Positions 15,955 through 26,300 of a stretch of 64,000 nt of DNA are shown piece by piece. How positions within the stretch are numbered: the stretch's first letter is position 1; every line of letters begins with the position of its first letter. The position numbers and the translations under genes are program-made. Source of the stretch: CAYSCZ01 sp051155775 (lineage in GTDB: Bacteria; Bacteroidota; Bacteroidia; Cytophagales; Cyclobacteriaceae); the NCBI GenBank assembly GCA_051155775.1, contig DAXETV010000013.1:1-64000 (forward strand), given 5' to 3'. The notes under the pieces are model-generated. The model made no database searches. It was not told the DNA's origin and worked only from the letters and a program-made list of their open reading frames with translations.

Positions 15955-18900
15955 CGGCTTGATCACTTAACCTTAAGAAATATTTATTTACTTCCTGTTT
16001 ATAAAATTGATTTAGTTTTAGCGGTACTGTTTTTAGGAGTTCGATTTCCTGCTTTTTTAGTTTAATATATTCTTCAAATTCTGGAGGAATATCACGTTTT
16101 TTTTCTTTCGCAGTTTCACCCTTTCTCTTTTTATCCATTTCTTGTTCCCTTAGTGCATCTTCGGACTTTAATAATCTGGTAAGTATCTCTTTTTGACGCT
16201 CAATGGTTTCTTTTGTTATTTGTTTGTTTACCAGGTCTAGTTCAGTTTCTTCCATCTTTTTAATAATCTCTCCCAGTTTATTTCCTGCTTTACCCTCATT
16301 TATTTGCTCCAGTTTGCCTTTTTCTTTTGATAACCTTCTTCTTATTTTTTCTTGTTCTGCAGCTAATTTAGCCAGTTCTTCTGATAAGGACCGGCCATTT
16401 TTTCCACTTCGTTTCAGCTCTTCGATTTTTTTATTCAGTTGTTGCTGAAGATTACTTAAGCTTGGCATTTTCATGCCCTTTTTTTGCTGACCATCTTGTG
16501 GTTTGCCCATGGCATCTGACATTTGCATCTGCATGTTTTGGAGCACATCGTTTAACATCAATGCCAGATTATTCATGGATGTCATGGCAAATTGTTGCTT
16601 GCTTAGTGCCTTGCCCCGCCTCCGCTCTTTTATGGCATCGCTGGCTTCATCCATGTATTTATTCATATTATTAACCTCACGGGTTACGAAGGACTTTAAC
16701 TGGAACACTCTTTCTGCCAGCGCAAAGAGGCTGTCTTCTATAATCTTGGCGTCATCCCGAAGCTTAATCTGTTCTTGAGATACATTCACAAATTGTGGAT
16801 CACTTACATTTAAATTTCTGAATTTTTCCAGCACCTCTTCCTGATGAAAGGATAGTTTTAACAAATTATCTTCAATATCTCGTAGATTATTCAAGTTCTC
16901 ACTCAACGTGGCCATCTCCATATTCATCTGCATATTCTGAAGCTTCTGCTTCATCTTTTGCATCTGCTGGCTACTTTTCTCCTGTGACTGGTTAGCTTTT
17001 TTTCTCTTGCCTTTGCTTAAATTTTCAGCGCTCTTTTTTTGTTCATTCTTGATATTGTCCATTTCTTCAGACATATCATCTGTAGGCGTTGGGTTTTTAA
17101 GCTCTTTATTCATTTCTTCCAATTCTTCGAGTGATTTCTCAACATTCTCAAACTCCTTATTTAACTTGTCTTGTTGTTCTTCTAATTCCTCCAGGTTCTG
17201 ATTTTTATCCAAAGTTTTTTCTGATAGTTCCTTTTGTTCTTCGACTTGCTTCTCAACATCCTTGATTACTTCGTCAAGTTTACTTTCATACTTCAGTTTC
17301 TTAAATAGCTCTATTGCTCGTTCCAGTTCCTTTTCAAGGTTATCTTCGCTTTCATCTATTCTTTCAAGCATTTCTTGTACGTCACTTACGTCCTTGTTTT
17401 CCTCCAGAAGTTTTTGTAGTTCTTTGTACAGCTCTCTTGTCTCTTCATCAAGCAGTTCATCCATCAGCTCTTTAAGCTGTTCTGATTTTTCTTTTATTTG
17501 CTCGCTTTGATTTTTGAACCTTTCATTTTTTTTATTGAAGGAATCATTTTGTTTCTTAAGATCCGTAATTTCCTCCTGTATCTCTTGCCTCTTTTTGATC
17601 AGGTCTTGCAATAATCGTTCATCCTGCCATTCCAGATTTTTCTTTCCTTTTAGGCGATCTTGGACTTTTTTAAGTTCTTTATTGATTTCTTTCGCTTTGC
17701 TTAAAGATTTATTGATTTGTTGTTCAGTCTTTTCGGAATCTTTGTCTATAGCTTTAGAAATTTCCCTTTTTGATGGGATTTTAAAAGTGTAAATCTGGGA
17801 TTTCGTGCTTTTACTTCCATTTACACCATCGTTATCCGTTACCCTAACAAAGAATTCAATGCCACTTTCCGTTCCTGACATTAGACTATCGACCTGCCAA
17901 TTATAAAATAAACTCTGATTATTTTGGTTCTTATTAAAAGGTATGGCTATTGAACTAAAATCTCCATCGTTATTGTCTATTGATCGATATTTAAGCTCGA
18001 TGGTATTTAATCCGTAATCGTCAGACACGGATCCTCCAATTATGACGTATTCATACAAAACGGTATCTTTAAAAACTTCCAGTTCTATATCTGGAAATTC
18101 ATCCTTGATAACATCAATGGTATATTGAATTTTATCTTTATTAGTACTTAACTCATTTTTTAAATTGACCAGGTAAACATCGCTGGAGTATACCGATTTG
18201 GTAAGTTCGAAAATTCCATTTTCCAGCTTTTTTGTCTTATAGATAGCTCCGGCGTTTAAAAAGTGAAAGTAAATACTATCAGTTTCTGTGGTAGAAAATT
18301 TCCAATTTACCTGTGTTCCTTCGGGTATGACAAGATTTCCTGAATTTTTAATAGTTTCATTTTTTTTATTGGTATACCTGGGAAATAATAATCCCACATT
18401 GAAATCTTTGATGTTGGGCCTGTTATTGACACTTAAATCGTACGTGTTTGAGTTGAATCCTGATGCATTAAAATAAAACGATTTTGGCCTCTGTATTTTT
18501 AAGAAATTATGAGTGAAAGTTCCATCCTCATTATATCGCATCTTTATACGTCGATCATTCACTACGATAAAGGTTTCATTTGGAACTGGTTCCCCTTCGT
18601 AGCTCAGCATAATTTTAAAATCTTCATTGTAAAATGCATTTAGGTCATCATTGATTAACTTAAATGCAAAAGGAGCTACAGGCTTGTATTCATTTGAATA
18701 ATCAATAATACGGGTAGTACTATTGGTAATAAATTGCGGACTAAATAATAGAATTACCAATAGTGTTATCAGAGGGATGGAGGCATATTTTACATACTTT
18801 GTATTTGCTTTCAGGTTTACTGCCTTCTTGAAGTTTACATTTTTATAATTTGCTGATGATGATTTAATGCTGGCTTTGGCTAATTCATTATTCTTGCTTT

Positions 18901-19243
18901 GTTCATATAACTGTATGATATTCAGCAGTTTATCCTTAATATAAGGAAAATTATCACCTACCTTCCTTGCTGCCTCTTCATCGGTAAGGATATTATTTGA
19001 ATTCATTAGTTTCCAGAAAGGAATAATGATATAATAGATAAATAAACCTATAAAAGATAGTGTGAGGGAGTAAAAAAGGATGCTCCTTATAACACTATTA
19101 AAATGGAATAAATATTCTAAAGCATTGATAAAGAGGTAAATACCTAATATTGAAAGAAAAAAAATTAAAAGGCTTTTTATTAGTAGGTTTAAAAAATATT
19201 TCTTTTTGAACTGCTTCAGCTTATCTAGCAACGGGCTCTCCAT
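15941..19243 (-). CDS. DUF4175-family membrane protein with a long charged coiled coil
   Basis: A 1,100-residue protein. The N-terminus has hydrophobic segments at about residues 19-47, 52-76 and 153-172 (FLNLLIKSLLIFFLSILGIY, SLTLSFIGLFIYYIIIPF, IPLITLLVILLFSPQF). Beta-rich periplasmic-type domains follow (residues 180-480, with DYSNEYKPVAPFAF and VSDDYGLNTIELKYRS). Residues 490-1090 are extremely Glu/Lys/Gln-rich heptad-like helices, including a Met-rich stretch (QKMKQKLQNMQMNMEM). This arrangement matches DUF4175 proteins, whose function is unknown. It heads the leftward block with the RsbW-like ATPase, ybeY and mnmG. An envelope or mechanical role is a guess. Confidence 0.8.
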   Translation of the reverse strand: MESPLLDKLKQFKKKYFLNLLIKSLLIFFLSILGIYLFINALEYLFHFNSVIRSILFYSLTLSFIGLFIYYIIIPFWKLMNSNNILTDEEAARKVGDNFPYIKDKLLNIIQLYEQSKNNELAKASIKSSSANYKNVNFKKAVNLKANTKYVKYASIPLITLLVILLFSPQFITNSTTRIIDYSNEYKPVAPFAFKLINDDLNAFYNEDFKIMLSYEGEPVPNETFIVVNDRRIKMRYNEDGTFTHNFLKIQRPKSFYFNASGFNSNTYDLSVNNRPNIKDFNVGLLFPRYTNKKNETIKNSGNLVIPEGTQVNWKFSTTETDSIYFHFLNAGAIYKTKKLENGIFELTKSVYSSDVYLVNLKNELSTNKDKIQYTIDVIKDEFPDIELEVFKDTVLYEYVIIGGSVSDDYGLNTIELKYRSIDNNDGDFSSIAIPFNKNQNNQSLFYNWQVDSLMSGTESGIEFFVRVTDNDGVNGSKSTKSQIYTFKIPSKREISKAIDKDSEKTEQQINKSLSKAKEINKELKKVQDRLKGKKNLEWQDERLLQDLIKKRQEIQEEITDLKKQNDSFNKKNERFKNQSEQIKEKSEQLKELMDELLDEETRELYKELQKLLEENKDVSDVQEMLERIDESEDNLEKELERAIELFKKLKYESKLDEVIKDVEKQVEEQKELSEKTLDKNQNLEELEEQQDKLNKEFENVEKSLEELEEMNKELKNPTPTDDMSEEMDNIKNEQKKSAENLSKGKRKKANQSQEKSSQQMQKMKQKLQNMQMNMEMATLSENLNNLRDIEDNLLKLSFHQEEVLEKFRNLNVSDPQFVNVSQEQIKLRDDAKIIEDSLFALAERVFQLKSFVTREVNNMNKYMDEASDAIKERRRGKALSKQQFAMTSMNNLALMLNDVLQNMQMQMSDAMGKPQDGQQKKGMKMPSLSNLQQQLNKKIEELKRSGKNGRSLSEELAKLAAEQEKIRRRLSKEKGKLEQINEGKAGNKLGEIIKKMEETELDLVNKQITKETIERQKEILTRLLKSEDALREQEMDKKRKGETAKEKKRDIPPEFEEYIKLKKQEIELLKTVPLKLNQFYKQEVNKYFLRLSDQADELN

Positions 19244-19428
19244 ACATCAATATTTAATTGTTCATAGTTTTAATACGACAAAGATTAAATTAAAGGCAAA
19301 ATTTAATATTCTAATCATTCAATAGTTAAAAATTAAGGATAATTATATTCGAATGTCAGATTGGCAGTTTGTCTATCGTTAGGTACAAAATTTGAAATCA
19401 TAAAGTGGCCTTGATTGTTAAAAAAATT

Positions 19429-20205
19429 ATGGATTTTGAAAGACAAGTTATAGAGGAAAGTAAAAATCAACCAGTTTTGGTCGACTTTTGGGCCGATTGG
19501 TGTGGTCCCTGTAAATATTTAACCCCAATACTGGAAGAACTGGAAAAAGAAAATGCTGGTAAATGGAAACTAGTTAAGATCAATGTCGACAAGCACCAGG
19601 AGATAAGTGCAAATTACGGAATACGAGGTATTCCTGATGTTAAACTATTTGTTGATGGTGAGGTCAGGTCTAATTTCACAGGTGCTTTACCTAAAGTGCA
19701 AATAGAAAAGTGGCTTGCTAAGAATATTCCTGATCCACGTATTGCGGATCTTAAATCTATTTTAGAGGAAGTTAGATCCAATAATAATGGTGATTTAACG
19801 GCATTGAAAGCATTTGTCAATAAAAATTCAGACTTGAATGAAGGGAAAGTTTCGCTGGCAAAAGAACTTGTTTTCGAAAATCCTTCGGAAGCCAAAGAAT
19901 TAATAAAGGATATCAAACCAAATGATGACCTATTCGATGTGGCCACCGATATTCATAATATTTATAATCTTCTTGAATATCAGGCAAATGGAGCCATAGA
20001 CATGGATTTACAAGAAATTCAACGACTTGTCAGCAATAAAGATTTTGAACAGGCTTTAGAGAAACTGATCGGTCAGGTAATGATTAATAAAGATAAATAC
20101 GAAGGTACCTTTAGGACTGGAGCCATTGCTATTTTTAATTTTTTAGGATCTGATAATCCCATCACAAAAAAATATAGGAAGAGATTTGACATGGCCTTAT
20201 ATTAG
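19429..20205 (+). CDS. Thioredoxin-domain protein with C-terminal helical (TPR-like) extension, CnoX-like
   Basis: A 258-residue cytoplasmic protein. Residues 1-105 form a thioredoxin domain with the active site DFWADWCGPCKYLTP and the cis-Pro loop GIRGIPDVKLF. The rest is helical and resembles the TPR tail of CnoX/YbbN, a holdase-type thioredoxin that protects proteins during chlorine stress. The CnoX of E. coli has a redox-inactive first Cys in its motif, whereas both Cys are present here. The start at the ATG (MDFERQVIEESKNQPVLVDF) matches the family; a GTG eight codons upstream in frame is possible. It stands alone on the plus strand, divergent from DUF4175 and convergent with the MBL gene. 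Confidence 0.82.
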   Translation: MDFERQVIEESKNQPVLVDFWADWCGPCKYLTPILEELEKENAGKWKLVKINVDKHQEISANYGIRGIPDVKLFVDGEVRSNFTGALPKVQIEKWLAKNIPDPRIADLKSILEEVRSNNNGDLTALKAFVNKNSDLNEGKVSLAKELVFENPSEAKELIKDIKPNDDLFDVATDIHNIYNLLEYQANGAIDMDLQEIQRLVSNKDFEQALEKLIGQVMINKDKYEGTFRTGAIAIFNFLGSDNPITKKYRKRFDMALY

Positions 20206-21090
20206 TTAACCGGCCTTCTTTTTCCAGTATCTAATGAGTCCTGCCACGCTCATCCATGATGGATTAGCTGCTTCATATTGTTTTAATCCATAGTTGCTAA
20301 CTCCTTTGGATCTTAATTGACTAGCGGTGTATTCCTTAAATTGTCTTACAATCTCCTCTTTTTCTTCTCCGGCTTCCCATTTGTCTTTTATCCAATATGC
20401 CCAGTCATTCAATATTTCTTTTAGTTCATTAAGGTGTTCACCAATATTTTCGATGAGGCCAAAATGCGTCAGATATAATTTTTTTGGTTTAAGACTTAGT
20501 ATTTTAATTATCGAATCATTCCAATCTTCAAGATTTATATCCGGAGGAGGGCATGGAGGCACAACCGGTCCATTTCCAATCTTTACGCCCGCAACATCCC
20601 CAGTGAAAATTATATCATTGATTTTCCAGGCAATATGGTGTTTTGCATGACCGGGTGTATGCAAGGCTAATACTTCTAAATTACCAAACTTAAAAGTTTC
20701 ATGGTCTTTAACTTCTGTTATAAGGCTTGAGTCAATAGGATTCATATCACTCCAAAGCCTATCCATATCATCTTTATAAATCCTTTTGGCTGATTCGATT
20801 AACTTTGATGGATCAATTAAGTGACTGGCACCGAAGGGATGGACATAGATATTAGACCGGTTTTGTGCAAATGCCCATGATGCTCCCGCATGATCAAGGT
20901 GGATGTGTGTGAGCAAAACATTTTTGATATCACTCATTTCAAGACCATGCCTGGATAGCTCATTTTTAATATTACTGATAGTGGAGTAAGGGCCTGTTTC
21001 AATAATGACTGGTCCTTCACTGGTTTTTATAAGAAAGCTTGCAATTGCTTTTTCAAGTCCAAGAAAATGTAAATCTAAAATATGTACCAT
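20206..21090 (-). CDS. MBL-fold metallo-hydrolase
   Basis: A 294-residue metallo-beta-lactamase-fold enzyme. The HxHxDH metal motif is THIHLDHAG, followed by HTPGHAKHHIAW, the bridging Asp in FTGDVAG and the last His in LTHFG. The long C-terminal region (LNDWAYWIKDKWEAGEEKEE onward) is a helical extension. It could be a thioesterase, lactonase or glyoxalase-type hydrolase; nothing in the motifs decides between these. The start at 21090 (MVHILDLHFLGLEKAIASFLI) is preferred because the longer frame runs into the divergent PaaI gene. It ends directly at the stop of the thioredoxin gene. Confidence 0.85.
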   Translation of the reverse strand: MVHILDLHFLGLEKAIASFLIKTSEGPVIIETGPYSTISNIKNELSRHGLEMSDIKNVLLTHIHLDHAGASWAFAQNRSNIYVHPFGASHLIDPSKLIESAKRIYKDDMDRLWSDMNPIDSSLITEVKDHETFKFGNLEVLALHTPGHAKHHIAWKINDIIFTGDVAGVKIGNGPVVPPCPPPDINLEDWNDSIIKILSLKPKKLYLTHFGLIENIGEHLNELKEILNDWAYWIKDKWEAGEEKEEIVRQFKEYTASQLRSKGVSNYGLKQYEAANPSWMSVAGLIRYWKKKAG

Positions 21091-21117
21091 TTTTGTGTCG
21101 TAGTTTAAATTCAAAAT

Positions 21118-21603
21118 ATGGAGAAAAGTGAATTTTTCCAAGACTATATGCCTGAAAACGTATGTTTTGGCTGTGGTATTCATAATCCCGAAGGATTGCA
21201 AATTAAAAGTTATTGGGAAGGTGATGATTCAGTTTGTAAATGGATGTCTGAGGAGAGGTATCATGGCTGGGCAAATGTTATTAATGGAGGCATATTAGCA
21301 ACACTTGTTGATTGCCACTGTATGGGAACCGCAATGGCAGACGCTTATAAGAGAGAAGGTAGGTCGCTTGCGTCTTATCCTATCTATCGTTATGCAACCG
21401 GAACCTTAAACATCAAATACCTTAAACCAACACCAAATAACAAGATCATAGAATTAAGAGCAAAAATAATTGAAGTAAAAGGTCGTAAAACGGTCATTAA
21501 TTGCAATGTTCTGATAGAAAATGTTATTACAGCTGAAGCCCGGGTCGTTGCTATTCGTGTATATGATAGTAGTCAAGACAGGGGCGAAAATCCTTTTAAA
21601 TGA
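21118..21603 (+). CDS. PaaI-family hotdog-fold thioesterase
   Basis: A 161-residue single-domain hotdog protein. Typical features are NVCFGCGIHNPEGLQIK at the start, the helix entry NGGILATLVDCHCMG with the catalytic-region Asp, and YLKPTPNNKIIELRAKIIEVKGRKTVI in the second half. Such enzymes hydrolyse acyl-CoA thioesters, and the specific acyl group cannot be deduced. It is divergent from the MBL hydrolase (27 bp between starts) and is followed 12 bp later by a small gene, probably in one transcript. Confidence 0.85.
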   Translation: MEKSEFFQDYMPENVCFGCGIHNPEGLQIKSYWEGDDSVCKWMSEERYHGWANVINGGILATLVDCHCMGTAMADAYKREGRSLASYPIYRYATGTLNIKYLKPTPNNKIIELRAKIIEVKGRKTVINCNVLIENVITAEARVVAIRVYDSSQDRGENPFK

Positions 21604-21615
21604 AATTATAATGAT

Positions 21616-21864
21616 ATGATAGTATTTTATAAGAACTTTGATGAGACTGGAAATTATATTGAAGATTTTTTGAATCAAGAATCAATTGCCCACAAAACAC
21701 GAGAAACTGAACAAAAATCTTATGTTCTGGAAAATGGAAAAAATATCAACGGTGATGAAGACCTAAAAAAGTTTTTTAACCATCTAAAGAAGGACCTTGA
21801 TTTTCAGCGATCGATTTCAGGAGACGCTTGTTATATAGATCCTGATACCGGAACAATGTGTTAA
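21616..21864 (+). CDS. Small protein of unknown function
   Basis: An 82-residue acidic protein with no recognised domain. The pattern MIVFYKNFDETGNYIEDFLNQ followed by AHKTRETEQKSYVLENGKNI has a strand-helix-strand feel, like a glutaredoxin-type fold without the redox Cys pair. That comparison is speculative. Its two Cys sit near the C-terminus (GDACYIDPDTGTMC). The ORF ends 4 bp inside the convergent gltD. Spacing of 12 bp to the PaaI gene suggests co-expression. It is real by position and codon use, but unassigned. Confidence 0.55.
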   Translation: MIVFYKNFDETGNYIEDFLNQESIAHKTRETEQKSYVLENGKNINGDEDLKKFFNHLKKDLDFQRSISGDACYIDPDTGTMC

Positions 21865-23318
21865 ACCATATCCAGTTCCAGCATCGATTTGGATTTTGAC
21901 AGCAACGGTGATGATGATGCTTCCATCAGATATTCATCCATTGCCCTGGCGGCCTCCCGTCCTTCAGATATAGCCCAAACGACCAATGATTGTCCCCTTC
22001 TCATATCCCCGGCCGTAAATATTGACGGAACATTTGTTTGATAATTATTTGCTTTTACATTTCCACATTCATCCAGTTCGATTCCCAACTTCTCAATCAT
22101 CCCTTCTTTTTGTGGATGAACAAAACCTGCTGCAATTAATGCCAGCTCACAGGGTATAATAACCTCGCTTCCTTCTATTTCTTTGAAGGTCTTTCCTGTC
22201 CACTCAATTTTTATAATTTTTAAACCAGTTAGTTCTCCTTTATCATTTCCAATGAACGCTTTAGTTAATACGGACCAATCTCTTTCACACCCTTCTTGAT
22301 GGCTGGAAGAGGTTCGTAAGGTCATTGGCCATTCAGGCCAGGGATTATTTGAGGATCTGTCTTTTGGAGGCCGTGGCATTATTTCGATCTGGGTCACGCT
22401 TTTCGCTTTATGTCTGTTCGATGTTCCCACACAATCTGAGCCGGTATCTCCTCCTCCTATAACCACAACATTTTTGCCTGTAGCCATAATTTGATCATTG
22501 ATTTTTTCTCCTGCAACAACTTTATTTTGTTGGGTAAGAAAATCCATGGCGAAATACACCCCATCAAGTTCGTTCCCAGAAATAGGAATGGGTCTTGGTA
22601 TTGTACTTCCTCCAGCTAAAAGGATTGCATCATATTCACTTTTCAAATCATCAACTGATACATTCTCTCCTATGTTGGCCTTTGTTTGAAAGGTAACGCC
22701 TTCTTTTTCCATTATTTCTAATCGGCGATCGATTGTCCATTTTTCTAGTTTGAAATCAGGAATACCATATCTTAGAAGACCACCTAAACGATCATCTCTT
22801 TCAAAAACAGTAACCCAATAGCCTGCTGTGTTTAATTGCATGGCGGCAGCCAAACCGGCCGGCCCTGAACCTACAACCGCCACTTTTTTACCGGTGCGTA
22901 CTTCTGGAGGGTTTGGTTTCACATAACCATTCTTAAAGGCAGTCTCTATGATGGTTTTTTCAATGTGTTCAATAGTTACAGGTGGTTTGTTTATTCCCAA
23001 AACACATGAAGATTCACAGGGGGCAGGACAAATTCTACCGGTAAACTCAGGGAAGTTATTGGTTGAGTTAAGAATGTTATATGCTTCTTCCCAGTCACCT
23101 TTGTAAACTGCGTCATTAAAATCAGGAATAATATTACCCAGTGGGCATCCACTATGGCAAAAAGGAACACCGCAATCCATGCATCTTGCCCCTTGTTCTT
23201 GTGTTTTTTCAACAGAAAAGGGTTCATAAAATTCCTTATAGTCATTAATCCTTTCAGATGGATTTCTGTAAGATGGTTCTGAACGATTAATCTCTAAAAA
23301 ACCTGTTTTACTTCCCAT
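21861..23318 (-). CDS. gltD: Glutamate synthase, small subunit
   Basis: NADPH-oxidising, iron-sulfur flavoprotein subunit of glutamate synthase, 485 residues. The N-terminal Cys clusters CMDCGVPFCHSGC and CPAPCESSC bind the 4Fe-4S centres. The first Rossmann motif is VVGSGPAGLAAA for FAD near residue 150 and the second VIGGGDTGSDC for NADPH near residue 290. The C-terminal GDMRRGQSLVVWAISEGREAA is the FAD-binding close. It passes electrons to GltB to make glutamate from 2-oxoglutarate and glutamine. It follows gltB after 2 bp. Confidence 0.97.
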   Translation of the reverse strand: MGSKTGFLEINRSEPSYRNPSERINDYKEFYEPFSVEKTQEQGARCMDCGVPFCHSGCPLGNIIPDFNDAVYKGDWEEAYNILNSTNNFPEFTGRICPAPCESSCVLGINKPPVTIEHIEKTIIETAFKNGYVKPNPPEVRTGKKVAVVGSGPAGLAAAMQLNTAGYWVTVFERDDRLGGLLRYGIPDFKLEKWTIDRRLEIMEKEGVTFQTKANIGENVSVDDLKSEYDAILLAGGSTIPRPIPISGNELDGVYFAMDFLTQQNKVVAGEKINDQIMATGKNVVVIGGGDTGSDCVGTSNRHKAKSVTQIEIMPRPPKDRSSNNPWPEWPMTLRTSSSHQEGCERDWSVLTKAFIGNDKGELTGLKIIKIEWTGKTFKEIEGSEVIIPCELALIAAGFVHPQKEGMIEKLGIELDECGNVKANNYQTNVPSIFTAGDMRRGQSLVVWAISEGREAARAMDEYLMEASSSPLLSKSKSMLELDMV

Positions 23319-23320
23319 GA

Positions 23321-26300
23321 TTAATTTCTTGAAGATTCTAGACTTTCTTTTTTTGCTAACAGTACCGCTTTGAAATCTTTAGGCATAACTTTGACAAACT
23401 TATCGATGTATCGCTCCCAGTCAAGCAATAATTCCTCAGCTACACTACTGCCAGTAAATTTCAGATGTTTCAATAACATAACTTTGATTAATTCAAGATC
23501 TTCATTTTCTATGGGATCCAAATCAACCATTTCAAGATTTACACTCTCACAAAGATTTTCCGCCGGGTCAAATGCATAGGCTATACCACCACTCATACCA
23601 GCGGCAAAATTTCTACCTACCGGACCTAAAACAAGCACCCTTCCACCGGTCATATATTCACATCCATGATCGCCCACTCCTTCTATCACGGCGTGAGCAC
23701 CTGAATTTCTTACACAAAACCTTTCTCCCGCCATACCACTGATATAGGCTTCACCTGAGGTGGCACCAAATAAGGCTACATTACCAACAATAATATTTTT
23801 GTTCCTGTTAAAGGTGGTTGAATAAGGGGGATATATTATTAATTGAGCGCCACACAATCCTTTTCCAAAATAATCGTTGGCATCACCTTCAAGTATAAAT
23901 CTGATGCCTTTGGTACAAAATGCCCCGAAGCTCTGACCGGCAGAACCCTTGAACTGATATTGAATGGTCCCCTCAGGCAGGCCATCTTTTTTATATTTTT
24001 TCGAAATTTCATGCGATAACATCGTTCCAACTGCCCTGTTGGTATTTTTGATAGGCATGAATCCTGAACAGACTTCATTCTTGGTGATTGATTCAGCGGT
24101 TCTCTTTATCAATTCAAGGTCAATAACATCGTTTATTGGATGTTCTTGTTTTTGTGAATTATATAGCGTGTCATCATGCCTGGACTCTTCTTTATGAAGT
24201 ATATTTTCAAGTTTCAAGGCATTTAGTTTGGATAAGGGCTTCTTATCAATAACTTTTAAATTTTGAGATTGGCCTACCATTTCATTTACATTCCTAAAAC
24301 CAAGTTCAGCCATTATACTCCTGAGTTCCTCAGCTAAAAATGTAAATAAGTTGACAACATGTTGAGGATCTCCGCTAAATAGCTTTCTTAGTTCGGGGTT
24401 TTGAGTGGCAACGCCTACAGGGCAGGTATTTAGGTGACATTTTCTCATCATAATGCAGCCTTCCGAGATAAGGGCGGCTGTAGAAACACCCCATTCTTCA
24501 GCACCAAGTAAGGTAGCGATAGCGATATCCCTACCTGTTAATATTTTCCCATCGGTTTGTAGTACAACACGACTTCTAAGACCATTTTTGACCAGTGTCT
24601 GTTGCGCTTCTGCCAGACCAATTTCCCATGGCAGACCTGCATGCCTTATTGAGCTAAGCGGTGAGGCACCTGTACCTCCATCTGCTCCTGAAATCAAAAT
24701 TGCGTCAGCAAATCCTTTAGCCACACCAGCAGCTATGGTACCAACACCTACTTCCGAAACTAGTTTTACATTTACTCTTGCGTTCTTATTTGAATTTTTC
24801 AGGTCAAAGATCAACTGGGCCAAATCTTCTATGGAATAAATATCATGATGGGGAGGTGGGGATATTAAGCCCACACCTGGTGTTGAGTTTCTGACTCTTC
24901 CGATCCATTCATCGACCTTATGGCCAGGTAATTGACCTCCTTCACCTGGTTTAGCTCCCTGCGCAATTTTTATTTGGATTTCATCAGCTTCTGATAAATA
25001 ATAACTGGTAACACCAAATCTCCCGGAAGCTACCTGCTTAATAGCAGACCTTTCAAGGTCTCCATTCATTTTCCGTTGGTATCTTATTTCATCCTCGCCT
25101 CCTTCACCACTATTACTTTTGGCACCAATTCTATTCATCGCGATGGCAAGTGTTGCATGCGCTTCATGAGAAAGCGAACCGAAGGACATTGCTCCGGTTG
25201 CGAAGCGTTTCAATATATTCTCGACAGGTTCTACTTCTTCGATCGGAATGCTATGACTTTTATTGAAATCAAATAGACTTCTTAGCGTAATGACTTTTGA
25301 TGATTGTTCATTTACTCTCCGGCTATATTTCTGGAACATCTCAAAATCACAAAGTTTTACTGATTTTTGAAGCAAATGAATCGTGTCCGGATTTAATAGA
25401 TGGGCTTCTCCTCTTTGCTTCCACTGATATATTCCGCCAAATTCAAGCTGACCGTTTTTACTTAGCGAGTACTTCTTTTTATGACGTATTTCTTTTTCAA
25501 ATTGCTCAAAGCCAATGCCTGATATTCTTGAAGGGGTACCTTTAAAGCATTTATCAATTATTTCAGGGCCTAAGCCCACAGCTTCAAATATTTGAGCGCC
25601 CTGATAAGATTGCAGGGTGGAGATCCCCATTTTTGACATAATTTTAAGTAATCCATTACCAACGGCTTTGGTATAGTTTCTTTCAATCTCGCTCCATGGG
25701 ATGGATATTTTTCTTTGGCTCAGTAGATTTTTTAATGTTTCAAATGCCATATAAGGATGGATAGCAGATGCACCATAACCGATTAAAGTGGCAAAATGGT
25801 GGGTTTCTATAGCATCACCACTTTCAACTACAATACTTGTCCTGGCTCTTAGGCCTCTATTGATCAAGTGGTGTTGGACCGCACCTGTAGCCAAAAGCGA
25901 AGGGATCGGTAAATTATTTTCTTCAATATTTAAATCACTCAGGATCAATATTTTTTTATCATTAAGCACAGCTTGTTCTGCTTTAATGCATACTTTGTCA
26001 AGTCCCTCTTCCAGGGATTCGCCTTCGTGAAAATTGATTGGAATAATCTCGCTATTAAATGCTTTAGGTAAGGCTTTAATCTTCTCTAAAATCCTCTGGC
26101 TCAGCACTGGTTGTGTGATGTGTACTTGCCTGCAATGCTCAGGGGTTTCTTCCAGTATATTATGGTTACTCCCTACCCTGGTAAACAGTGACATTACTAA
26201 ACGTTCTCTGATAGAATCGATGGGTGGATTACTTACCTGCGCAAATATTTGTTTGAAATAATTTGCCGGGTGTTGAGTAAATTTTGATAATACAGCGAGT

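Noticed and set aside
16203..17792. Several plus-strand open frames of 64-92 residues, rich in Ser and Phe
   Set aside because: They are antisense images of the Glu/Lys-rich coiled coil of the DUF4175 gene; the composition follows from that codon bias.
24453..24839. A 128-residue plus-strand frame inside gltB
   Set aside because: It is antisense to a conserved part of glutamate synthase.
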